Positions 12,153 to 22,220 of a stretch of 64,000 nt of DNA are shown piece by piece; positions within the stretch are counted from its first letter, which is position 1; every line of letters starts with the position of its first letter. Source of the stretch: Lutraria lutraria (Eukaryota; Mollusca; Bivalvia; Venerida; Mactridae); assembly GCA_964023205.1 (NCBI GenBank), contig OZ026835.1:23015817-23079816 (forward strand), in the 5' to 3' direction. The notes under the pieces are model-generated. The model was not told where the DNA came from. It was given only the letters and a program-made list of their open reading frames with translations, and did not search any database. The translations under genes were made by a program, and so were the position numbers.

Positions 12153-12876
12153 GGGTTTTCAACAATGTAAGTATATGATCCAAAGCTTTTATATATTTAC
12201 CTGTTTGCTTTTTTAATTTTTGTTTGAATGTATGTTTTCATAACCTTTTTTCTGTGTCATTGCATGATTTGTTCCAAAGCTTTGATATGCTTATATGTGT
12301 ATCAAACAATTTTGCTGATTAAAGGGAGACAATTCAATTTTCCATACAATGAACACTTGCACTTAATTGTGAAATAGCTATTCAAATCATCTTTGTCTTG
12401 ACTGTTGTTGGTTCAGTTATTGTTTACATATTTTTCTTGTTGTATTTTACATTACTGTTTACTGTTTAAACTATTTTAATACTTAATATATGTACTATTT
12501 GATTATAGATGTGATATATACTGTAGTATTTTATACCATGCCTTCTTTTATTGTCAAATGTATATTTTTTCTTCCTGTGCATACTTATTGTAACTGTCAT
12601 ACATGTCTTATATCTCAGATCTTGCTTATTTTAATTTAACTCATTGTCTAGACATTGGTTCTGTTAAAAGTAATGTATTTACATGTATTATCTGCTGATG
12701 ATTTCATTACTGATTCCAGGAATGGATGAAATGGATATATTACCTTACAGATTCTTATTTATATTACTTAATACTATAGTTTTATACTCATGCATCTTAT
12801 CATTGTGTTTTTACTTTATCTTACAACTCAAGGATCAGCAGATAATACCATTTTTTTTTTTTTTATTCATTAATAG
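12153..12876. other. non-genic AT-rich stretch
   Basis: Presumed intron. A T-run and ATTCATTAATAG at the right end could act as an acceptor for the candidate exon at 12877. Confidence 0.3.
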
Positions 12877-13005
12877 ATGCTCTTAGATGTGCTTCATGCA
12901 CTTATCAATATTTACCCCCAGAGACAGTGGGGATGGAGGGATTATATTGGCATTTGTGGAATTTTGCTGTCAAATTTCCTCCCAGATGCAGATGTTCCTG
13001 TCTGA
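12877..13005 (+). CDS. weak candidate exon, product not recognised
   Basis: A long T tract followed by ATTCATTAATAG makes a strong acceptor before 12877. The frame that starts directly there reads MLLDVLHALINIYPQRQ and reaches a stop at 13003-13005. A second frame in the same stretch (containing CTYQYLPPETVGMEG) is open even further. The sequence is less AT-rich than its surroundings, which supports coding or former coding origin. With two competing frames and no donor I cannot decide which, if either, is used. It could be part of an old retroelement rather than a host exon. Confidence 0.25.
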   Translation: MLLDVLHALINIYPQRQWGWRDYIGICGILLSNFLPDADVPV

Positions 13006-13270
13006 TTTCTTGGGGATGTCGTTCAGTTTAATGTTAAATATCTCTGTGGTAGTTTTTCATTACAAAAAAAGTAAAATTTAAATTAATGCTTAAAAATGAC
13101 ACATTGTGAAAATAGGCTACTTTCTAAATTCCCATCACTGGTTCATTAAGTATGGGCCAAGTCTGTTTCTCACTCCATGTGATGGTGTAGTTTATCAAAT
13201 TGTTACTGTGTAATTCTCTGTGTATCCCTGTTGCCGCCTCCACTCAGGGGAAACATTGATAACCCACCCT

Positions 13271-13415
13271 GTTAAGTTGTTAGTTAGAGCATTGTTCTAC
13301 TGATCAAGAGGTTGTAGAACCCTGGGCGAGGTGCACTCTGTCCCTGATAAATTTGACAGATGATATTAAATCCTATTTAAAATTGTCCCCCCACCTCTGA
13401 GATATGTGGAGAAGG
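13271..13415 (+). mobile_element. degraded tRNA-derived SINE fragment
   Basis: The stretch GTTAGTTAGAGCATTGTTCT with ACTGATCAAGAGGTTG matches, in order, the head of the SINE at 24106-24401 (there GCTCAGTGGCTAGAGC and CTACTGATTAAAAGGTTG). A later CCACCTCTGAGATATGTGG also matches its body. The 3' tail is absent. Plus orientation. Confidence 0.6.
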
Positions 13416-13464
13416 TTGTCGGAAAAAAAGAATGTGGTGTGTGTGGTGTAGGGTACAGCATCAA

Positions 13465-14790
13465 CTTTAACCTTATGAACACACTAGGGGCCACATTTTA
13501 GTTAGACTCTCACAAAACTGGAGCAGAATGTTTGAATGCCAATTTGATCAAAATCTTGGACAAGATCAATAATGGGCCATTTGGGGTCAATGATTAGTTC
13601 ATTATGTAAATTTTTAATTGGATTTTAATTCATGAAAATTTGTCAAAATATTTATTTTGATAATATCTTGGACAAGTTTGTTAATGGGTAAAACATTTCT
13701 TTTTAAAACATCTACATTTGCAACAATTAATTGTTTCCAAGTTAAGTTTTTAATTTCCATTGAGTTAAAACGAGCAAAACATGTCGTTATATAAATACCT
13801 GTCAGTTTACTGATGACGCGTATTGGGCACAATGTTACAACTTGCACGTACGATTATTTACTGAAACAAAAGGGCTCCAACATTGGGCCAAAGAATGTCG
13901 GCGTTCTTTGATACCGACTTTTGAAACAAATTGCCGCCTTTGATTAAACCGAAATGATACAAAAATGAAGAAAAAATTGTTAGCGTGTTATCTGCGTACG
14001 GACTGACGTTTGAAGTCCTTAACTCGTAACATAAACACGTGTCATTAACAGTGATTCATATTTTTAATTGATATGGTGCAAGCACATCATTTAACGCAAA
14101 AGACCAGTGCATGTATTAGTTATCGTTCATATTTTGAATTTTATGGGATATATCACAAGCGACTGATTTACAGTTTGTCTTAATTTCTGTTCATACAGAA
14201 AAATAAGTGACGTATTTTCTCCATATCAGGTTCCAGGCACATTTTATGCGATATATTTTTCAAATTTCAAATTAAATGCGGACATTTCATTGGACGAGAA
14301 ATTAGGACAAACTGTAATAAGTTTTATTCTTGTCTACCACGTGTTTGGACTAATTATCAGTTGAACGGATTAACAAATGATCGCTCCGGGCTATTGATTA
14401 TCTTGACGTGTTTATGGGGGTATTGAGAATTAATGGTGCGAACAACAAACAGTTGGTTTGTGACATTTTGTGCGTAGTTACCAATTTTGGACCGACTTTT
14501 ATGGAATTTATTCACCTTTTAATGACCGATTTTTAAACATTTTTTGCTACTCAAACTGACTCGAGACGTTGAAATTTCATATTATTTTTTTCGAATTCCC
14601 AGCCCTAGTAATCAATGATCAAAAACTAGGTCAACTTGGCAAATCTTAGTTTAGACAAAGTTAACGCTGATCTAGATGTTACAGGTTTGATTGGATCTTC
14701 ACTAAACCTTGTCAGATTATTTGCCTTAATGATATTTAGGACAAGTTTAAATATGGGTCATGTCAGGTCTTTCAGCTTTAGCAGGATTTA
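13465..14790 (+). mobile_element. interrupted fragments of the GTGAGC-family element
   Basis: At about 13465-13690 and again at about 14590-14790 there are family motifs (AACACACTAGGGGCCACATT, TCTTGGACAAG, ATGGGTCA, CAAAAACTAGGTCAAC). The roughly 900 bp between them lack these motifs and include a small TA-flanked MITE, so a copy was probably broken by later insertion. Confidence 0.55.
14169..14316. mobile_element. 144-bp TA-flanked MITE
   Basis: CAGTTTGTCTTAATTTCT at 14171 and AGAAATTAGGACAAACTG ending at 14314 are inverted copies with one mismatch. TA lies outside both ends. The CAG start and the TA duplication match the organisation of the larger pogo-like element at 7896. Confidence 0.75.
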
Positions 14791-15056
14791 GAGCACAAAT
14801 GAATCGGAGAAAGTAATACATGTAATGTAACAAACTATTTTGACACAGATACATTAGGGCATGGAAAAACGTATAGGCATCAAGTTACAATTTAGATGGC
14901 ACATGACAAACAAATTGTAGACCTTCTATCCTGCCTACACAGTAAAATCCACTATAATCAACTAAATGCTGAAATATACTATCAGGTGCACAGTGTGGTT
15001 AGGACCATAAGACCAATAAAATATTCACTTTGATATTTACAAGGTCCATCTTATTT

Positions 15057-16296
15057 TTAGCTCACATGTCGCAAAGTGACTGGGTGAGCTTTTAGGATCA
15101 GTCTGCGTCTGGCGTCGTGCACCGAGCGTTGTGCGTCTTCAAACTTTACAATTTGAACACACTAGGGGCCACATTTTTAGCTCAATTTTATCAAAACTGG
15201 GTCAGAACCTTAATATCGACAAAATCTTGGACGAGTTTGATATTGGGCCATTTTGGTTGAAAAACTAGGTCACCAGGGCCAAATAAGGGAAAATCTTGTG
15301 AGCACTTTAGAAATCACTGTTTTGATTGGATCTTCATGAAACTTTGTCAGAATGTTTATTTCAATAATATGTAGGTCAAGTTCGATAATGGGTCTTTTCT
15401 GTTGAAAAACTAGGTGACTGGGGCATGAAACCTTGTCAGAATGTTTGTATAATATCTTGGACGAGTTCGAACATGGGTCATCTTGGGTCAAAAACCAGGT
15501 CACTAGGTCAAATCTTATGAAAAAAACATGTTAACACTGTAGATTTCACAGTTATAATTGGATCTTCACCAAACTTAGTGAAATTGTTTGTTTTAATGAT
15601 GTAACCGTTAGGTACAAATATGGGTCATCTGAGGTCAATAACTAGGTCACCAGGTCTAATCTTAGGAAAACTTTGTTAACACTGTAGATGTCATAGTTTT
15701 GATTGCATCTTCACCAAACCTTGTCAAAATGTTTGCCTCATTGATACCTGGGTCAAGGTTGAATATGGGTCAGCCGGGGTCAAAAACTGGGTCACCAGTT
15801 CAAATCTTAGGTAAAAATATTGTAAAAGCTCTAAATTGCATTGTTTTAATTGGATCTTGGCCAAACCTTGTCTGATTGTTTGTCTCTATGATATTAAGGA
15901 TAAGCTTAAATATGGGTCAAAAACTAGGTCACGAGGTCAAATCTTAAGAAAACCTTATTAATACTGTAGATGTCAAATTTTGATTGTATCTTCACCAAAC
16001 CTTGTCAGAATGTTTGTCTTGATGATATGTGAGACAAATTCGAACATAGGTCATCTGGGGTCAAAAACTAGGTCACAAAGTCAAATCTTAGGAAAACCTT
16101 GACTATGCTGTAGTTTTCATGGTTTTGATTGGATCTTCACCAAAGTTTGTCAGAATGTTTGTCTTATTTATATGTAGGACAAGATCTAACATAGGTCATC
16201 TGGGGTCAAAAACTAGGTCATTGGTTCAAACCAAAGTTTTAATGAGTGAACAGTAATTGTCATGTGAGCGATATAGGGCCATCTTGGCCCTTTGAT
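15057..16296 (+). mobile_element. long copy of the hairpin-ended GTGAGC family
   Basis: It opens TTAGCTCACATGTCGCAAAG and closes GTGAGCGATATAGGGCCATC with TTGGCCCTTTGA, so AGGGCC and GGCCCT can form a terminal hairpin. The interior is a run of direct repeats at mostly 143-150 bp spacing, marked by CAAAAACTAGGTCAC and TTGGATCTTCACCAAAC. Minor length changes occur (one interval is about 86 bp). No transposase is present. Weak frames such as 15270-15503 are chance. Confidence 0.8.
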
Positions 16297-16788
16297 CACA
16301 TTGTACCATTTTCTTTAGTATTTCCCAATATCAGATCACAAATTTTTAAAGAGTTAATTTGATGATTATTTGTCATATATATGGCAGTAAATGTAGCGAA
16401 AAAAAATCACTGACAACATACTTATATGTAGACTCTTAAAATTCTAAATAAATTGATCCTAAAATAGTGCCTAAAACAAACTGTTAATAACACACACATT
16501 AAGTTTGATACAGTGTTTTCATGAGACAGACAGACAGACATTTTATTCAGGAGCAGTGATGGGAAATGCAAGGTTTTAAATTTTGATCTGACCTAACAAA
16601 TTGAGGTACCATTTCACGTTGCTACCCTGGCCGGTTAATCAATCCAGGCCAGACAAGTGAAGAATGAGTATTTTAACCAATGCATTTACCAAACTTAACA
16701 ACCAAAGTGTAATCTATAGTTGTATTAAATGTAGCCAGAGTAATGGAGCACAGTGACAGTTAGGTACTGTATCTTTGATCTCTTTCAG
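16297..16788. other. non-genic stretch with a short GACA microsatellite
   Basis: GACAGACAGACAGACA lies at about 16533-16551 and is followed by ATTTTATTCAGGAGCAG. Otherwise this is presumed intron, ending in the acceptor ATCTCTTTCAG. Confidence 0.4.
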
Positions 16789-16948
16789 AGTAAATGTAGT
16801 AAGCTATAGCAATCATACATTAAAAGAGATAACGAAGAAATGGCCCACTTTCCAGTCCATGAGGGCAAAGGAAAGCCAACAATTTAAACTTGTTACGGAC
16901 ACTGGTGGTGGACCTGGATCAAAGGATCTGTTAGAGGTTGAAAAATAA
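16789..16948 (+). pseudogene. Myb/SANT-like (Harbinger-cofactor-type) exon
   Basis: A strong acceptor (TTGATCTCTTTCAG) precedes an open frame reading VNVVSYSNHTLKEITKKW, then PTFQSMRAKESQQFKLVTDT and GGGPGSKDLLEVEK. The ordered pattern VN, then T-x-E-[IV]-x-x-KW, then basic residues and TGGGP, is characteristic of Myb/SANT-like DNA-binding proteins related to Harbinger/PIF cofactors (MSANTD and NAIF1 type). The frame hits TAA exactly at the GTAAGC donor (16946-16948). Either the gene is disrupted here or the weaker donor GAG/GTTGAA at 16936 is used, which would join in frame to the next exon. This is likely a decaying or domesticated transposon-derived gene. A nuclear DNA-binding role is family knowledge. 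Confidence 0.6.
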
Positions 16949-17224
16949 GTAAGCAGTGTTCATGAATGTTTCCATTGATAAAAAGACACAAACCAATAAT
17001 TATGAATAGTACAGTATAATTGCTATTTCCATAACAACTCTTTCAGTAACATTATTTTGTCATGCCATTCCAAGTACAAGTAGAAATAAAGTATCCATTA
17101 GGCATGACTGTCACTGGTTGTATGACTTTGATTTAAAAGAAAAGTAATACTAATGTTACTTAATAAACTTATGTGCCTTTTCAAAGGACATAACATGCAC
17201 ATTAATTTTGTATTATCCTTTCAG

Positions 17225-17282
17225 GAACTGACTGTCATTCCAAAAGCAATGTTGACTGGAATAAATGCTGGTTTGGAATCAG
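17225..17282 (+). pseudogene. next exon of the Myb/SANT-like gene
   Basis: The acceptor TTATCCTTTCAG and the donor ATCAG/GTGAGT enclose 58 bp. The frame reads ELTVIPKAMLTGINAGLES. In Harbinger-cofactor-like proteins the conserved TGGGP segment is followed by an acidic stretch and a short I-P-x-x-[IVLM]-x-G-I-x-G-G-like motif. The order and spacing here fit that pattern, which supports joining this exon to the one at 16789. Phase 1 at its end. Confidence 0.55.
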
Positions 17283-17519
17283 GTGAGTTATAAGAATTGT
17301 CCAGATCTTTATGAACTGATATTTATCAGTTTCTTTGTCTTATTAACTGTCAGTTCAAATAATGTATGGGCAATTCTTTTCAAACTTATTGGTTGCAGCA
17401 TACAGAAACTGTCTCAGAAATTAAGGTTAATCTTATTCTGTAATCATCTAAACAATGTTTCAGGTTTTTTTTTATGTAAAATTAAATATAGTAAGTCACC
17501 TCACATCTTTTCTTTGAAG

Positions 17520-17573
17520 GGATTCTACCTGCGCCAATTCAGTTCTTCCATGCCTGCATCTGGATCTTCCTTG
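17520..17573 (+). pseudogene. candidate downstream exon, Ser-rich linker
   Basis: The acceptor CACATCTTTTCTTTGAAG and the donor CCTTG/GTAAAT frame 54 bp. Read in phase 0 it gives GFYLRQFSSSMPASGSSL, a plausible low-complexity linker. Read in the phase left by the preceding exon it gives GILPAPIQFFHACIW. The conflict suggests an indel or that this is not part of the transcript. Confidence 0.35.
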
Positions 17574-17762
17574 GTAAATTGTATAATAAAGTGAAGAAAT
17601 ACTAAATATTTAATCACAAAATATGCTCTTATAAATCCAGTTATATTTGCAGTAACATGTAAATATTACAACCATTTATGAACAATACTGTTTTTAACAT
17701 TTAGGCAAAAATACATATGTTGTTTATTTTATTAATAAGTGAAATAAAATTATTTTCAAAAG

Positions 17763-17857
17763 GTAGTAGAGACTGTCAGCACTGCCAATACTTCCAAGAC
17801 AGAATACAAAAAATGCAGAGAAACAGAAATGCTCCACATTTGTCAGCAATGATGAAG
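17763..17857 (+). pseudogene. candidate downstream exon, two possible frames
   Basis: The borders are TATTTTCAAAAG and GATGAAG/GTACTA. Phase 0 gives VVETVSTANTSKTEYKKC and ends at an in-frame TGA inside the exon. Phase 2 gives a fully open SRDCQHCQYFQDRIQKMQ. The lysine- and threonine-rich first reading fits a linker after the serine-rich exon, but the stop implies decay. Confidence 0.3.
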
Positions 17858-18203
17858 GTACTACCAATCTATTATACATGTGTATTAAGTAAGACTATTT
17901 ATTACATTTCTTAAACATTCATTGAGATTTAAGAAAATTCTTATTAGCAGATTTAACTTTTTTTTCTGAATTTCAAACAATGTTTTGATGATAAATTATC
18001 AAAAAAAGTAGACTTGATCAATATATTCTAATGCAGATTAGTTTCAGTAATCATATTGCATGGATTACCATGTATTAAATTAACTAAAAAATCATTTACT
18101 AGTTCATACTTCCATGTTTACTTTATGGAATCTTTTACTAGTAATCCTAAATGCAAACTCATTGATGAAGTGGAAATAAAATAATTTTACCAATTAATGT
18201 TCT
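17858..18203. other. presumed intron, nothing notable
   Basis: AT-rich, with no repeat or exon that I can support. Confidence 0.3.
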
Positions 18204-18370
18204 GGTCTGATAGTTCAGGGGTAGAGTCCACAATTCACTCAGGTATGGTATGATAGTTCAGTGGTAGATTCCACACTTCACTCAGGTATGATAGTTCAGT
18301 GGTAGAGTCCACACTTCACTCAGTTATGGTCTGATAGTTCAGTGGTAGAGTCCACACTTCACTCCGGTAT
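18204..18370. repeat. four tandem copies of a tRNA D-arm-like unit
   Basis: Four units of about 38-43 bp each contain GATAGTTCAGTGGTAGAGTC, then CACACTTCACTCAGGTATGG. The first part closely matches a Pol III A box with its D-loop. No T-arm or B box accompanies any copy. The block sits in the presumed last intron of the Myb/SANT-like gene. Confidence 0.8.
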
Positions 18371-18428
18371 GCAAGGTATTTTGCTTGAGCCTCTCAAAAT
18401 AAGGATACTTATTATTACAATTATGCTG

Positions 18429-19232
18429 AATACTTAATAGAGCTGGGACAGGTAGAAAATTTTACCTGGGTACCCAAGACTTCATTACTGGCAAGTACAG
18501 AGTACCGACTATTTTTCTCAAAGGATTATCATTCCTGCTTCCTGGTACCTATTATAATATTGTATAAATAAAATGGCAACCAACCAAACTGCATAAAAAG
18601 CCAAGTTTCGCAATATTTCATGCTTCTTAGCTATAAACATCAGACAAAATGCAGTATCTGTGACCTTGAGTTGAGCAACCATTGTAGGGGTACCTCTTCC
18701 ATGAAAAAACATCTTCAACCTAGTTTTCGAACTTTCCCTGCTTCCCCTGCCCATGCTCCCAAATTTTGCCAACCATTGATATTGAGAAATTGGGTTAAAT
18801 GTACTACGCGGACATTTTACTAACGACAAACTGCTAGCTACATAAATAAGAAGTTAGTTGAAAGTTTAGTCAGTATTGCAAATAAATGGATAAAAAAAAT
18901 CTGTGTTAATATTTTGACCATTTGAACAATATTTCAAACTCGCTGGTGCAGCACTTACATGTAAGCATAAAAAACGGGATTAGTAATTGTTGGTAAGTTA
19001 AAATTTGTATAGAAATAGGCCATATTTTCACAAGGTAGTTCTCATTAAGGTAGACAAAAAATTATAATTAGATCAAATCAATGTATATTTTGTTTGCTAA
19101 AAAATCAAAACAAGTTTAATATGGAGTGTTCTATTTCAAGGGTACCCGAGTAGTAATTTTGTAACTGGTTTGTAGCCTTACTCGACCCTATACCCGGGTA
19201 CTCAAGTAATCGTCCCAGCTTTAATACTTAAT
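18429..19232 (+). mobile_element. hAT-type element with target-site duplication
   Basis: The element occupies 18439-19222. AATACTTAAT lies immediately outside both ends (18429-18438 and 19223-19232), a 10-bp direct repeat that covers the 8 bp expected for hAT. The terminal inverted repeats are AGAGCTGGGAC and GTCCCAGCTTT (one mismatch at the second base). The subterminal GGTACCC and ACCCGGGTACTC-type motifs are typical of small hAT elements. The interior retains a BED-finger coding remnant on the plus strand, so this is a deletion derivative of an autonomous element. Confidence 0.85.
18620..18823 (+). pseudogene. BED-type zinc-finger remnant of a hAT transposase
   Basis: Within the hAT element the plus frame contains KCSICDLELSNHCRGTSSMK followed by KHLQ. 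C-x2-C, the TSSMKKHL stretch and the terminal His are the signature of BED fingers at the N-terminus of hAT/ZBED transposases. The usual second zinc-binding His/Cys after KHL is not evident, the catalytic hAT core is missing and the frame soon degenerates. It is a relic, not a host gene. The overlapping minus-strand frame at 18518-18829 is its shadow. Confidence 0.7.
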
Positions 19233-19445
19233 GGTATGCTTTGATGAGTGAAAAACTTTGCATTGATTAACATTAAACTGCATTCATCCACTATATGGGC
19301 CCCATCATCATGACAAATGTGAATGTTTGGGTTCTTGCAAATGTAAAGTAATTTATCGAATAACTCATTATGTAAGTGTGATGGTCATAATCTATCATTT
19401 ACTGAATGTGTTATGTTAATCATCAATATTACTGCTTCATTTCAG

Positions 19446-19569
19446 ATTTACAAGCCAAACTATTAAAAACTGAAGAATGAAAGCTGGAAATTATAAAGAA
19501 GAACATTTGGTTATAGAAAGAGAAAAAATAGAAGCACTGAAACAGATAGATTTTGTTTTACAAACCTAG
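19446..19569 (+). pseudogene. candidate last exon with coiled-coil coding, disrupted
   Basis: An acceptor TGCTTCATTTCAG precedes sequence that encodes, in two adjacent frames, LQAKLLKTEE and then EEHLVIEREKIEALKQID to a TAG at 19567-19569. A charged coiled coil at the C-terminus is what Harbinger-cofactor-type Myb/SANT proteins usually have. The switch of frame near 19477-19495, and stops in each single frame, imply a small indel. No AATAAA follows within about 60 bp. Confidence 0.4.
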
Positions 19570-19840
19570 CAAATAGATAAACGTTTATAGTAATCTAATC
19601 CATGTGTTTGTTATTTAGATGTTAGATTTATTAAATCATGTGACATTTCTGTTTATATTGTTAGTTAATTTATGTCATATGAACTTTATAAGTTCTTGCT
19701 TCCTCTTACACTATTGTTCATATTGTGAATTAATTCATGCCATGTAAAATGTAAGGTTTTTTAATTCCTGTAATATTACTGTTGATCTTGTGCAATAATT
19801 TACGTCATATGAACTGTTTCATTTGCAGTTTCCTGTTATT

Positions 19841-20556
19841 ATGCCCCCCTTCGAAGAAGAGGGGGTATATTGTTTTGCTAGCCTGTCTGTCTGTCTGTAG
19901 ACCAGTTAGTTTCCGATTGATAACTCGTCAACGGATTGACCGATGGGCCTGATACTTCACAGGTACATTTGCCTTGGACAGTAGATGATCCCTATTGAAA
20001 TTGGGGTCACTAGGTCAAAGGTCAAGGTCACTGTGACATTGAGTGTGAAAACCGTTTCCGATCGATAACTCGTCAACGGATTGACCGATGGACCTGATGC
20101 TTCACAGGTACATTTGCCTTGGACAGTAGATGACCCCTATTGAAATTGGGGTCACTAGGTCAAAGGTCAAGGTCACTGTGACATTGAGTGTGAAAATCGT
20201 TTCCGATCGATAACTCGTCAATGGATTGACCGATGGGCCTGATTATTTGCAGGTGCATTGGCCATGGACACTAGGTGACCCCTATTGAAACTGGGGTCAC
20301 TAGGTCAAAGGTCAAGTTCACTGTGACATGGAGTGTGAAAATCGTTTCCGATCGATAACTCGTCAACAGATTGATTGATTGGCCTGATACTTTGCAGGTG
20401 CATTGGCCTTGGACAGTAGATGACCCCTTTTGAAATTGGGGTCACTAGGTCAAAGATTAAGGTCACTGTGTCATGGAGTTTGAAAATCGTTTGAGCGATA
20501 ACTCTGTGTCAAGGCCCTGTTTGGGGGGCATATGTCTCCGACCACGGAGCTCTTGT
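19841..20556 (+). mobile_element. molluscan element with four 145-bp direct repeats
   Basis: It begins ATGCCCCCCTTCGAAGAAGA and ends near GGGGGGCATATGTCTCCGAC with CACGGAGCTCTTGT, so ATGCCCCCC and GGGGGGCAT are inverted. CTCCG/CGGAG forms a small hairpin just before CTCTTGT. Inside, GTTTCCGATCGATAACTCG recurs at 19909, 20054, 20199 and 20344, exactly 145 bp apart. Each unit carries GGGGTCACTAGGTCAAAGGT. No protein is encoded. Confidence 0.85.
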
Positions 20557-22049
20557 ATTACTGTTGAGCTTGTGTGTGAATTTATGCCATATTACATGTT
20601 ATTTCCTGAGACATTACTCACTCTGTTAATTTGTTTGATATTTTACTGATGATATTGTAAATTCAAATTGTGCAACTACTGTTAAGTTTTTATTGACATT
20701 GTTATTTAATTTCTAAAAATGATAAATCAATGCTATGGATAACACTACATTAATGAAATCTTTAATAACTCTGTATTAGTGATACACATGTCATTTCATT
20801 TTGTCTAAGAAAAAAACCTCTTACAGTCGCAGTCTAACTTTGAGTATTGCCACATAAAGAACTTGTTCAGTATTCATGGCAGCCAAATGAAGCTTTATTT
20901 ACATGTTAGAACATTTACTGCGAATGAACAGTATAATAGCAGATGAAATACGGGAGTTTAATTAAAAGTAATAGTTCAAGCACCTAGCTATAGCTTGTAT
21001 GTTTATTTATTCCATGGCTTTATGCTCATCTGAGCACAAAGTGGTCAATAGGCTATTTCAGGATCAGAAGAAGTATTGTCTTCAATTACATACAATTTGC
21101 TTTGAAAATGATGTTGTTATACATGGTGTCATAATTTATTTCAAGGTTTAGCACTAATGACTGTCCATGAACTATGAACATTTAACCTATAATCATATTT
21201 CATGACTTATTCAACTTACATGATATACATGGACTTTCAAACGAACACAGTAAGTGTTAAAAACTAATCTGTTTCAGGAACATAATTATGTCCATGACTA
21301 CACTATCTTGTATGAATAATTTTTCACAGTATATCTATGCAACAATGAATGAACTAAAATATATTGCACTGATGTAATGGTGTTTTGTTTGAATAATCTA
21401 TTTTAATACAATCGGCAATGTCCAGATCATGTCAGTGTGTGCAGTTATAAACTTACAACCTCAAGACTATTTTTTCTTATATTCTGAGTCCTTTTAAGTG
21501 ATTGCTGCATTAATTAATATATTATTATTATTATCATCAGGACTCTTCATCAAAGTCTGGAACAGGCAATCTAATCTATGTAAGCAATGTTGTGTAGGCT
21601 GAAACAAGCATAACTTATAAGGGCAGCTTTGTTAGGTTGATAATACATGTGACCACCTGATCTGTCCAAACATCTAAAATTCCAATGTTTTGTTAAGTTT
21701 GCAATTTTCTTCTTTAAAAAACATAGCAATATTTCTGGACAGGAAAAACACTTAAGATTAGCAATGTAAAGTATTGTTTGTATTTTGTGTCCTGGTAACA
21801 ATCATTGCCAATAATAGACAATCAGTCCTGTTTATGTTGTGCCTTTTAAGTGATCGAACCTGAAACCAGTACAATATAGTACAGTAAATACAAAATTGAC
21901 TTACAAATGAGTCTGTGCAATTTTCATCAGTTTGGTATCAAACATCAGAGATATAGATCTCTGGCTATATGTATGAGCAAGGATAAAGCATAAAACGTAC
22001 ATACTAATTGTGTATAGTTATTTCAAAGTGATAATTTTTCCCATTTTTT
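20557..22049. other. non-genic AT-rich stretch
   Basis: Short frames only (for example 21571-21801 minus). No supported exon, array or RNA gene. Confidence 0.35.
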
Positions 22050-22220
22050 ATACGACCATTTGAAAAACGGGTCGTATATGGGAACATTAATTCGAACAAT
22101 TTTATTCGGATCCTCGCCAAACTAATTGAAATGGAACTGTTTATGGCAATGAGACCTCGGTTAAGTTCGATAACCAGCCCAGTCGACCTAGGCAATTTTG
22201 AGTTATGCCCCTTGATGGGC
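22050..22220. repeat. fragment of a dispersed element (ACGACCATTTGAAAAACGGG)
   Basis: TACGACCATTTGAAAAACGG is followed by GTCGTATATGGGAACATTA: a short imperfect inverted stretch (ACGACC...GGTCGT) that then continues into GC-richer DNA ending near GATGGGCGTATTTTGTAAC. The composition and the hairpin-like start suggest a transposable-element fragment. I cannot assign a class. Confidence 0.4.

Noticed and set aside
15057..16296. Helitron call for the hairpin-ended family
   Set aside because: The terminal hairpin is present but the expected CTRR end after it is not (CTTTGA/CTTTTG instead), and the insertion site cannot be judged from one copy.
18518..18829. 103-codon minus-strand frame in the hAT element
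   Set aside because: Antisense shadow of the BED-finger remnant on the plus strand.
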